Shown in pieces: positions 5,275 through 11,711 of a stretch of DNA of 11,711 bases (its first letter is position 1; each line of letters starts with the position of its first letter). The DNA is from an uncultured Clostridia bacterium. GTDB lineage: Bacteria; Bacillota; Clostridia; Saccharofermentanales; Saccharofermentanaceae. Both the position numbers and the translations under genes were made by a program. The notes under the pieces were generated by a model. The model was not told the DNA's origin. It did no database searches and saw only the letters and a list, made by a program, of their open reading frames with translations. The stretch is from assembly GCA_946405115.1 (NCBI GenBank), contig CAMJGB010000042.1:1-11711 (forward strand), written 5' to 3'.

Positions 5275-6030
5275 TTACTCAACAGTTACACTGATGATGT
5301 GGGGGTTAGGACCCTGGTACCAGTAGAGGTAACCGCTAACTGTGATTGTGTCACCAACGTTCAAGCCCTCAACAGCCTGGTAAACATCAGTGTCAGCACC
5401 TCTCAAGTAAGACTCAACTGTAAAGTTGCAAGATGTCTCACCGTTGGAAACTGTGAAGTAAAGGTCATCACCCTGTGAACCGGAGTTATCCCACTTATAG
5501 AAGAAAGCCTCGCCGTTCTCGCCGATAGCCTCAACTGTGAGACCTGTCATCTCGAAGTACTCGTTCTGGTGAGCAAGGAGAGCCTCATCGTTACCGAAGT
5601 CAGCTGTAAGATCTACAGGTGCGATTGCAACACCGTCAACATCTGTGAACTCGAATGTAGCATCGATGATCTCAACTTCGCCTTCCCACTCGCTCTTGAA
5701 ACCTGTTACAAGGATTGTTGTACCGGGTGTAAGAAGAGCTGCATCCTCCTCGGAGCAAGCCATGTTGTAAATGAAGTAAGCACCGTCAGCATCAGCAGCA
5801 TAAACTGTGATCTGATCTTCCCACCAGGACTGTGTGTCCATAACTGTGCAAAGAACTGTTACTTCTGTGTCGAGTGCAGCTGCATCATACTCCTCGTATG
5901 ACATGTACTCGTACTCTGCAGCAGCCTCTGTCTCAGCAGCTGTCTCCTCTGTCTGAGCAGCACAACCGAAAACAGAAAGAGCCATAGCAGCCATAACTGC
6001 AACAGACAAAACCTTCTTGAATGTCTTCAT
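5275..6030 (-). CDS. Acidic secreted lipoprotein, probably with two OB-like beta domains
   Basis: A 251-residue protein with a lipoprotein signal peptide: MKTFKK, a hydrophobic core, and VFGC with the lipidated cysteine at 23. An Ala/Glu/Thr-rich linker follows (24-52). Two beta-rich segments (about 55-128 and 155-251) each have strands ending in a G-T-T/D-T-I-x-V-x-G pattern (PGTTILVTGF; VGDTITVSGY), which suggests repeated OB-fold-like barrels; this is inference from pattern, not a family match. The mature protein is strongly acidic with very few lysines, fitting an extracellular protein exposed at the cell surface. The start is supported by GAAGGA about five bases upstream of the ATG. It lies 95 bases after the ABC binding-protein gene, so partial read-through from that operon is possible. 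Ligand unknown. Confidence 0.8.
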   Translation of the reverse strand: MKTFKKVLSVAVMAAMALSVFGCAAQTEETAAETEAAAEYEYMSYEEYDAAALDTEVTVLCTVMDTQSWWEDQITVYAADADGAYFIYNMACSEEDAALLTPGTTILVTGFKSEWEGEVEIIDATFEFTDVDGVAIAPVDLTADFGNDEALLAHQNEYFEMTGLTVEAIGENGEAFFYKWDNSGSQGDDLYFTVSNGETSCNFTVESYLRGADTDVYQAVEGLNVGDTITVSGYLYWYQGPNPHIISVTVE

Positions 6031-6044
6031 AATATCCTTCTTTC

Positions 6045-6082
6045 TTAACGGGCACCGAATATAGTTTATAGCCTCCCGTTAA
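6045..6082 (-). promoter_or_regulatory. Inverted repeat upstream of the lipoprotein gene
   Basis: TTAACGGG and CCCGTTAA are perfect 8-base inverted arms separated by 22 bases. They lie between the predicted promoter (about 6093-6120) and the ribosome binding site. The pair could be a two-site operator or a long-loop mRNA hairpin ending next to the Shine-Dalgarno sequence. No T-run follows. Confidence 0.4.
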
Positions 6083-6092
6083 CACCAAATTA

Positions 6093-6120
6093 ATTATATC
6101 TAATAAAAATGCGTATTAAA
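6093..6120 (-). promoter_or_regulatory. Possible promoter of the lipoprotein gene
   Basis: Minus strand -10 TATAAT (6098-6093), 16 bases from a partial -35 TTTAAT (6120-6115), just after the stop of the binding-protein gene. An alternative -10 (TATAAA or TATATT) lies between the inverted-repeat arms at about 6058-6070, but without a good -35. Confidence 0.45.
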
Positions 6121-6125
6121 GAGAG

Positions 6126-7715
6126 TCAGGTCTTTTTCCGCTTTTTGACCAAATTGACAGAAAAATACGCCCCGATTCCTATCCAAACTACACCAAGTGT
6201 AGCAAGCAGCACTTTGGACTCCAAAGGCATGGGACCAAGCTCTGCCCTGCTGTTCTTCGAAGCAGAAAGCTGGTCTAATCGGTACAGAGCCGTAACTTCT
6301 GCATAAAGATTCTCGAAGTACGCTTCATCAATGGTCTCACGTCGCCTTACAGACTTAACCGTGCTGTTAATAAGCTGTGCCGCAGCATTTCGAAGTGACG
6401 TAGAGCCGTTAAAGACGGGCGTTACGAAAGTGTTGTCGATGTTCTCAAGGAACATGTTCGTGACCGCGATCTTAACGTCATACTGCGTAGGATCGTTAAG
6501 GTAAGCCTGATACTCCTCCGACTCCTGTGCCATCGTTGTTACCGGCACATAGCCTTCGGTACCCGAGTATGCTATCTGCACTTCATTTGTAAGAAGGTAC
6601 TGCGCGAAAAGCCAAGATGCGAGAACTTCCTGCGGATCTTCCTTATTGAAGACACACACGGAAGGTCCCTGCGAGATCATCTGGGGATTCTCGGGATCAA
6701 ACTGAGGAACGGGTCTTACGACAGTCTCGAACTCAACTACATCATTCTCGTGGATGTCAGACAAAGGAGCGTCGGAGCCCATCCATGTGGCACCTGCCGT
6801 GGAGTCGATGCCGAAGATGCACTGACCGGCATTAAGGAAGTTGCCGGGATAGCCCGATACCGTAAACGTCGAGAATGCCCCCTGTGCTACCTCATCCGCA
6901 ACCGTATAAAGCAATGAAGTCGTCGTGTCGTTAAAGATGCCGATATTGCCGTACTCGTCGGAGTATCCGGCATTAAGCTGGCGCAGCATCGTGATCATCA
7001 TGTTGTCCGAAGACTTGTAGATACAGGGAATCATGACTTCCTGTCCGTTTACAACGAACGTGCCGTCGGCATTTCTTGCCATCGCAGCATTGCTTACCTC
7101 CCAGACAAAGTCCCATGTGACGATATCGGGGATCTCATAACCCAATGCTTCGACATAAGTCTTGTTGATGTACAAAGCCTCGGTGGATCTCATGTAAGGC
7201 ATGCAGTAATGAACGCCGTTGATCATGCACTCATCAAGGAACTCGGGAACGATCTGATCGACCGTAGGAGATTCGAATCTTACCTCCGAACCGCCCAATC
7301 CATATCTCTCATCAGTAAAGAGATTATCGAGAGGAACGACCGTATTATCACCTGATATGTAAGTCGCGATATGGTCAGGATAAGTTATGCAGACATTAGG
7401 TGTCGTGTTCGTCGCAATGTTCGTGATTACGTCGTTATAGATCTTGTTGTAGTCGGTATAAGGTCTTATGTTGACGTGGATATTAGGATACAAAGCCTCG
7501 AAGTCTTCGATGGCCTGATTGTAGATCCTTGTCTGGTTAACGTTCGTATCGTTCTTAGCCCAAAACGTGATCTCGAACTGTCTTGATGTGTCAAACTCCT
7601 CAGGCACGATGAATTCATTTCTTACGGTCTTGCCGTGGCATCCCGTAAGAGCAAAAGTCGAGAACAGCAAGGATGCTGCCAGGACTGAGGATAAAGCTTT
7701 TCGAAGTGTGATCAT
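6126..7715 (-). CDS. ABC transporter solute-binding lipoprotein (family 1) with a C-terminal membrane helix
   Basis: This is the extracellular ligand-binding subunit of the importer encoded just upstream. Its 529 residues start with a lipoprotein signal peptide ending LTGC (Cys26). The body has family-1 traits seen in sugar and glycerol-phosphate binders: FEITFWAKND (47-56), the FEALYPNIHV stretch (72-81), GVHYCMPYMRSTEALYINK (167-185) and ITFW/TW-type motifs such as TWDF (200-203). Unusually, residues about 500-521 form a hydrophobic helix followed by KKRKK (524-528), a typical membrane stop, so the protein is probably anchored at both ends; ordinary members end without it and are shorter (about 420-450). 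Its ATG overlaps the permease stop (ATGA), with GGGAGGG about nine bases upstream. It is the last ABC gene; no terminator is evident after it. The ligand cannot be read from sequence. Confidence 0.93.
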   Translation of the reverse strand: MITLRKALSSVLAASLLFSTFALTGCHGKTVRNEFIVPEEFDTSRQFEITFWAKNDTNVNQTRIYNQAIEDFEALYPNIHVNIRPYTDYNKIYNDVITNIATNTTPNVCITYPDHIATYISGDNTVVPLDNLFTDERYGLGGSEVRFESPTVDQIVPEFLDECMINGVHYCMPYMRSTEALYINKTYVEALGYEIPDIVTWDFVWEVSNAAMARNADGTFVVNGQEVMIPCIYKSSDNMMITMLRQLNAGYSDEYGNIGIFNDTTTSLLYTVADEVAQGAFSTFTVSGYPGNFLNAGQCIFGIDSTAGATWMGSDAPLSDIHENDVVEFETVVRPVPQFDPENPQMISQGPSVCVFNKEDPQEVLASWLFAQYLLTNEVQIAYSGTEGYVPVTTMAQESEEYQAYLNDPTQYDVKIAVTNMFLENIDNTFVTPVFNGSTSLRNAAAQLINSTVKSVRRRETIDEAYFENLYAEVTALYRLDQLSASKNSRAELGPMPLESKVLLATLGVVWIGIGAYFSVNLVKKRKKT

Positions 7716-8536
7716 CCCTTTATGCCCTCCCTTGAGACTCCTGCCATGATCTTCTTCCTGAAGATAAGGAAGAGAATGATAAGAGGCACGGATACAGCAA
7801 CAACAGCTGCCATCATCGCAGGGATGTTGTCGCGGCCGAAGCCGTTCTCGCGGATCTCCTGTATGCCGTTACTTACGAGGTAGTACATGGGATCATCCGT
7901 AATGAGTCTGGGCCAGACGTATGAGTTCCAGCACTCGATTACCTTGAGGATGATTACCGTGATTATCGTAGGACGGCAGATCGGAACCATGACCTTGAAC
8001 AGGTACTTAAGGTCTGACGTGCCGTCGACTTTTGCCGCATAGTAAAGTTCGTCCGGAACCTGCTCGAAGTTCTCCTTGAGAAGGTAGATGTAGAATACCG
8101 ACGTTACCGACGGCAGAATAAGTCCCGTGAAGGTATTGCGAAGATCAAGGTTCGTGATGGTAACGAAGTTCGTGATGATGACAAGCTCGTTTGGGATCAT
8201 CATGAGGGCTAAGAACATGATGAAGAGAAGATTACGTCCCTTGAAGTCGATCCTTGCAAAAGCATATGCCGCGAAGATGATGACGATAACCATGAGAGCC
8301 GTCGTCAGGAGCGTGAATATAAGCGTATTTGCAAAGTACTTCGCGAGAGGCACCGCGGTAAATGCCGAGGTGTAGTTCTCGAACGTGGGAGTTAGCGTAA
8401 AGAACTTCGGGATCTTCTCCCCTGCGTAGGATGCGTAGCTCTTTACACTTGAGAGCACCATCCAGTAGAACGGGAACAATACAACCAAAGCCCATACTGC
8501 GAGGAGGAAGTAGATTATCGTTTTCTTGACTTTCAT
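7712..8536 (-). CDS. Carbohydrate-type ABC transporter permease (UgpE/MalG-like)
   Basis: One of two membrane subunits forming the import channel. The 274 residues have about six membrane helices (near 7-29, 68-94, 103-125, 136-154, 188-206 and 238-260). The cytoplasmic coupling loop for the ATPase is the EAA motif at about 158-188, with YYAAKVDGTSDLKYLFKVMV followed by P. The start motif FPFYWMVLSSVK (21-32) is typical of the MalG/UgpE branch. A strong AGGAGGA site lies four to six bases upstream of the ATG, overlapping the stop region of the preceding permease gene 10 bases away. Its own stop overlaps the binding-protein start by four bases. Confidence 0.95.
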   Translation of the reverse strand: MKVKKTIIYFLLAVWALVVLFPFYWMVLSSVKSYASYAGEKIPKFFTLTPTFENYTSAFTAVPLAKYFANTLIFTLLTTALMVIVIIFAAYAFARIDFKGRNLLFIMFLALMMIPNELVIITNFVTITNLDLRNTFTGLILPSVTSVFYIYLLKENFEQVPDELYYAAKVDGTSDLKYLFKVMVPICRPTIITVIILKVIECWNSYVWPRLITDDPMYYLVSNGIQEIRENGFGRDNIPAMMAAVVAVSVPLIILFLIFRKKIMAGVSREGIKG

Positions 8537-8546
8537 GCTTTCCTCC

Positions 8547-9470
8547 TTAAGTGATGTCGGTAGCCTTACGGCTCACGATGAGATTGATTACTGTTATCGT
8601 CAGAACTATGGCGAAAAGCACGATGGCTGCTGCCGATGCATACGAAGGGTAACCTCCGCCGTCACCATAGAGCATGTCGTAGACATAACCTACGATAGTG
8701 TTCATTCCTGCTGCATTAAGGTCGATACCGAAGATGGCAACCGCATCAGAATAAGCCTTGAATGCGCCGATGAAACCCGTGATGACAAGATAGACGATCA
8801 TGGGAGAGATCATGGGGAGAGTAATCCTCCAGAACATTCTCCAGGATGAAGTTCCGTCAATTCTTGCAGACTGGTAGTAAACATCGGGAACCGAAGCCAA
8901 AGCTGAAGTCAGTATGAGGATCTTAAAGGGCATTACGATCCAGATTACATAGACGGAAAGCACGAGCATCTTCGCCCAGTAAGGACCGTCGATGAAGTCG
9001 ATGGGACTTATTCCGAACTTGCCGATGATAAGATTCACAAGTCCGTCGGTATAGGGCGTCTTCTGAAAAAGGATCATGAAGACAAGTCCAACCGCCAGCG
9101 TGTTGGTTACATAAGGAAGGAAGAATATTGTCTGGAACATATTCTTCAAAGCTTTAATGGAGTTTAATCCGAGAGATATGAGAAGCGATAATACAGTCGA
9201 TATCGGAACGGTGATTATAACGAGGATGAATGTATTCTTAACAGCCTTCAGGAAGTACGGGTCTCTTAAGATATACGCGTAGTTATAAAGACCTATGCCG
9301 AACGAGGACTGCGATGCAGAGTTATAACCCTCTTCGAACGAATAGATGAATACATCGATCAGCGGATACACCATGAATGCGATCAGGAACAGGAGCGCAG
9401 GAAGAAGGTATACCCAACCGCTAATGTTGGTGGCGACACTGTTAACGCCGCTTAGAGTCTTCTTGCTCAT
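8547..9470 (-). CDS. Carbohydrate-type ABC transporter permease (UgpA/MalF-like)
   Basis: Partner of the downstream permease. The 307 residues show the UgpA-branch start, WVYLLPALLFLIAFMVYPL (19-37), and about six membrane helices (near 19-41, 76-100, 110-134, 165-190, 218-238 and 279-300). The EAA coupling loop at about 192-220 includes DVYYQSARIDGTSSW and ends in TLP. Its ATG overlaps the ATPase gene stop as ATGA, so translation is probably coupled. Length and architecture are normal for the family. Confidence 0.95.
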   Translation of the reverse strand: MSKKTLSGVNSVATNISGWVYLLPALLFLIAFMVYPLIDVFIYSFEEGYNSASQSSFGIGLYNYAYILRDPYFLKAVKNTFILVIITVPISTVLSLLISLGLNSIKALKNMFQTIFFLPYVTNTLAVGLVFMILFQKTPYTDGLVNLIIGKFGISPIDFIDGPYWAKMLVLSVYVIWIVMPFKILILTSALASVPDVYYQSARIDGTSSWRMFWRITLPMISPMIVYLVITGFIGAFKAYSDAVAIFGIDLNAAGMNTIVGYVYDMLYGDGGGYPSYASAAAIVLFAIVLTITVINLIVSRKATDIT

Positions 9471-10558
9471 GTGAATCTGATCCTCTCCTCTGTTTCCTTG
9501 CTGAAGATAAACGTCTTATAAGGCTTAAGGTTCAAGTTAATGGTCTTAGCTTCCGTATCGACCTTAGTCTCCGCACTTACGATCGAGCGGATGACAGCCT
9601 TGGCCGCATCGTGCTTACTTAATACGGTGATATCCCTTCCCATTATGTTGATACCTGAAAGCTCACATGTGAATTTACCATCGGGATCAACTTCGAATCC
9701 TTCAGGTCTTACGCCGATCCAGACATCCTGGTCATCAACCCCCTTAACTTCGAGAACTCTCTGCTCACCGATGTAAAGGCCTCCGTCCTTAACCTTGCCC
9801 TCGAACACATTGATCTCAGGAGTTCCGAGGAACTCTGCTACGAAGAGGTTAACCGGGTCGTCATAGACATCCTGAGGCTTACCGATCTGGTGGAGCACAC
9901 CGTCCTTCATAACGACGATAAGATCGGAAATGCTCATGGCCTCTTCCTGATCATGGGTTACGAAGATTGTCGTAATGCCGGTATCCTTCTGAATTCTTCT
10001 GATCTCTTCTCTTGTGTGAAGTCTTAATCTCGCATCAAGGTTAGACAAAGGCTCGTCCATGAGAAGGACCTTAGGTCTTTTTACGATAGCTCTTGCGATG
10101 GCAACTCTTTGCTGCTGACCGCCGCTCATATATCCGGGTTTTCTGTCCATGAGGCCGTCTATCTGAACAAGCTTTGCAGCTTCCAAAGCCCTCTTATCCA
10201 TCTCTTCCTTACTAAGCTTCTCCTCGCCCTTAAGGTTCTCGAGCGGAAACTTAATTATCTGCTTTACAGTAAGGTGCGGATACAAAGCGTAATTCTGGAA
10301 TACAAGTCCTACTCCCCTCTTCTCCGACGGGATATCGGTTACGTCCTGATCTCCGAAGTAGATCTTGCCTTCAGTGGGACTTTCAAGTCCGCAGATCATA
10401 TAAAGGAGCGTGCTCTTGCCGCATCCGGAAGGACCGAGCAGACAGACAAGCTTGCCGTCGGGAAGTTCAAGATTAAAGTCCTTAACGGCTGTTACTCCTG
10501 CGCTTTTCTTATCTCTTCCGGGGAATACCTTGGTGAGATTCTCGATCTTTACATTCAT
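9467..10558 (-). CDS. ugpC: ABC transporter ATPase, UgpC/MsmX/MalK type
   Basis: Cytoplasmic ATPase that powers the importer. All nucleotide-binding motifs are present: Walker A GPSGCGKST (42-50), Q-loop Gln88, signature MSGGQQQR (144-151, Met for the usual Leu), Walker B VLLMDE (164-169), D-loop SNLD (172-175) and switch His202. The C-terminal third (about 235-363) is the OB/TOBE regulatory region typical of MalK/UgpC proteins, with GVRPEGFEV matching the usual GIRPE element. The 363-residue length is normal. The ATG is preceded by GGAGGG at seven bases. Many Bacillota share one unlinked MsmX-like ATPase among importers; here it is encoded with its permeases, so it is probably dedicated. The symbol reflects family, not a proven glycerol-3-phosphate substrate. 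Confidence 0.95.
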   Translation of the reverse strand: MNVKIENLTKVFPGRDKKSAGVTAVKDFNLELPDGKLVCLLGPSGCGKSTLLYMICGLESPTEGKIYFGDQDVTDIPSEKRGVGLVFQNYALYPHLTVKQIIKFPLENLKGEEKLSKEEMDKRALEAAKLVQIDGLMDRKPGYMSGGQQQRVAIARAIVKRPKVLLMDEPLSNLDARLRLHTREEIRRIQKDTGITTIFVTHDQEEAMSISDLIVVMKDGVLHQIGKPQDVYDDPVNLFVAEFLGTPEINVFEGKVKDGGLYIGEQRVLEVKGVDDQDVWIGVRPEGFEVDPDGKFTCELSGINIMGRDITVLSKHDAAKAVIRSIVSAETKVDTEAKTINLNLKPYKTFIFSKETEERIRFT

Positions 10559-10576
10559 TCGTTAACCCTCCGCGCC

Positions 10577-11711
10577 TTATGATTCAAGGAAATATTCGAT
10601 CTTTATCTTGAACTCTCTTACGTCAATGAGTTCCGCTATGTCGGTGTACTTCGGTAATACGTTATACTCGCCGTTCTCGGGAGTAAACTCCGGACCGTAG
10701 AAGAATACGACGTCAAATCCGTCGCCTACGGCACTGTCGTACTTGATGCCGTCGAAGCCGTAGCCTCTAACATATTCGGCAACAAGCTGCGTCGCCACAT
10801 ATTCGATGGATTTTGCCGTCTCGTTCGGCTTTCCTACCTCGATGGCAAAGCGTCTCAGGAAGTCCTGGTACACTGCCATCTCAGGAGAATACTTGGGCGA
10901 GAATATATCGACAGCCTTCTCGTAGATATTGACCTTGGTCCAGTCGATAACAGTAAGCTTCTTAATGGTCTTGAATCGTCCGATGAGAACGCGCTCATTG
11001 GCACGAAGTCTTCCCTCCTTAAGGGCCGTCGCCTCATCCTCGGCAACATAGAAATACGATATGCCTTCGGGATTCATTCGCCCCGACTGTGAGTTAGTCT
11101 TATCCGCAGGTCCGATCGACGCCTCATCGAGGTCGTAGTCCCTGCCTCTTTTAAACTTCGAATCTATAACACGTGCGCGGTAAAGCTCCGTACCGGGCTC
11201 GATTTCCTCCTTAAGATTCTTAAGACAAGTCTCATAGAGCTTACGAAGCATGTCCGTACGCCTGTTCGCTTTGCCCTCGCCCCTCGGCGTCAGATCAAAG
11301 AAACGATTATAGTACTTGCAGTCGTGCTCGAAGTTACGCCAGATTCTGTACTGCTCTTCATCATCACCTTCGGACTCGAGCTTAAGCCTGTACGTCTTCT
11401 TATCCACATCCCCTATATTCTCGAAAAGCTTCTTCGTAAGATCGTGCTCCCTGTGGTTCTCCCACTCAAAGAGGATAACGCGGTCATTTAATATATCGAA
11501 CAAAGACAGATGGTTCTCGCCTTCCTCTTTAGTATCGTCGTAGGCGCGGTCTATACCCATCTTAATGAAAATGCCTAGCTTATCTGTATCTATCTTTATA
11601 CCGCTGTCGCTCTGACAGTAAGGACAGGTCTCATCCGAGGCAAATCCGAACTCACGGATGAAAGCGTGGAACCTGTCACGCTTAGGGTTAAAACAATCGC
11701 TGCAGCAAAAC
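10577..11711 (-). CDS. Zinc-ribbon / RES-domain protein (5' end outside window)
   Basis: The reading frame runs unbroken to the window edge, giving at least 377 codons; an ATG at 11560 is internal, because upstream codons encode a Cys-rich segment with CxxC-x22-CxxC (CSDC then CPYC), a likely zinc ribbon. Numbering from the Met at 11560: a helical region with W74-x2-F77 and R86FF (about 20-118) resembles the N-terminal domain found before RES domains, and the RES domain follows (about 122-285): LYRAR (126-130), SGRMNPEG (159-166), EDEATALKE (174-182), ATQLVAEYV (256-264) and GIKYDS (271-276). The conserved Arg, Glu and Ser are all represented. RES proteins studied in toxin-antitoxin pairs consume NAD+. 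Whether this one does is inference. It ends 18 bases before the ATPase gene with no terminator between. No antitoxin is visible within the window. Confidence 0.82.
   Translation of the reverse strand, partial: FCCSDCFNPKRDRFHAFIREFGFASDETCPYCQSDSGIKIDTDKLGIFIKMGIDRAYDDTKEEGENHLSLFDILNDRVILFEWENHREHDLTKKLFENIGDVDKKTYRLKLESEGDDEEQYRIWRNFEHDCKYYNRFFDLTPRGEGKANRRTDMLRKLYETCLKNLKEEIEPGTELYRARVIDSKFKRGRDYDLDEASIGPADKTNSQSGRMNPEGISYFYVAEDEATALKEGRLRANERVLIGRFKTIKKLTVIDWTKVNIYEKAVDIFSPKYSPEMAVYQDFLRRFAIEVGKPNETAKSIEYVATQLVAEYVRGYGFDGIKYDSAVGDGFDVVFFYGPEFTPENGEYNVLPKYTDIAELIDVREFKIKIEYFLES

Noticed and set aside
10109..10582. A 157-codon plus-strand frame opposite the ABC ATPase
   Set aside because: It is antisense to highly conserved ATPase motifs and has no signal of its own.
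10577..11560. The RES protein as a complete 327-residue gene starting at 11560
   Set aside because: The frame stays open to the window edge and the upstream codons encode a plausible zinc ribbon (CSDC and CPYC), so 11560 is an internal Met.
1..11711. Mobile element, CRISPR array, tRNA or rRNA
   Set aside because: No transposase or integrase motif, no regularly spaced direct repeats, and no cloverleaf or rRNA-like sequence was seen on either strand by reading.
9467..11711. A defence island centred on the RES gene
   Set aside because: The only neighbours visible are ordinary importer genes; a single RES-domain protein does not make an island, and sequence further right is not available.

Overview
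The window looks like a chromosomal segment from a Clostridia-type member of the Bacillota. The reasons are strong AGGAGG-type ribosome binding sites on most genes, a rimP-nusA operon, a YhbD-family (DUF4004) regulator, a short P-loop protein of a kind I associate with clostridia, and a Ugp-like sugar ABC operon. This placement is inferred from gene content; no rRNA or tRNA is present to confirm it. I see no insertion sequence, integrase, CRISPR array or phage gene. No gene-free stretch exceeds 300 bases; the longest is about 190 bases (1409-1597) and holds a terminator, a promoter and a leader hairpin.

Left part, all on the minus strand. The 5' portion of nusA (its 3' end lies beyond base 1) is preceded by rimP. 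Their shared promoter is followed by a short leader with a terminator-like hairpin, a candidate attenuator. Upstream is a single small P-loop protein with its own terminator. Next comes a two-gene unit: a YhbD-family regulator whose stop codon overlaps (TAATG) the start of an ArsR-family repressor with a long lysine/aspartate tail. Then follows an alanine/lysine-rich protein with two C-terminal membrane helices.

Middle. A divergent, AT-rich intergenic region separates that membrane protein from the only plus-strand gene, a six-helix membrane protein with a C-terminal GGDEF domain that departs from the consensus at several key sites. It may be expressed from a leaderless transcript. It converges on an acidic secreted lipoprotein, with a strong bidirectional hairpin terminator between them.

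Right part, minus strand, in transcription order: a zinc-ribbon/RES-domain protein (5' end outside the window), an MsmX/UgpC-type ATPase, two permeases and a solute-binding lipoprotein. The four ABC genes are tightly packed: two ATGA overlaps and one 10-base gap. The ATPase starts 18 bases after the RES gene, so the RES gene may be part of the same transcript. The binding protein has both an N-terminal lipobox and a C-terminal membrane helix, which is unusual.

The most notable items are the RES gene attached to a sugar importer operon, the doubly anchored binding protein, the degenerate GGDEF protein with its apparently leaderless start, the ArsR protein with an altered metal motif and poly-lysine tail, and the rimP leader attenuator candidate.
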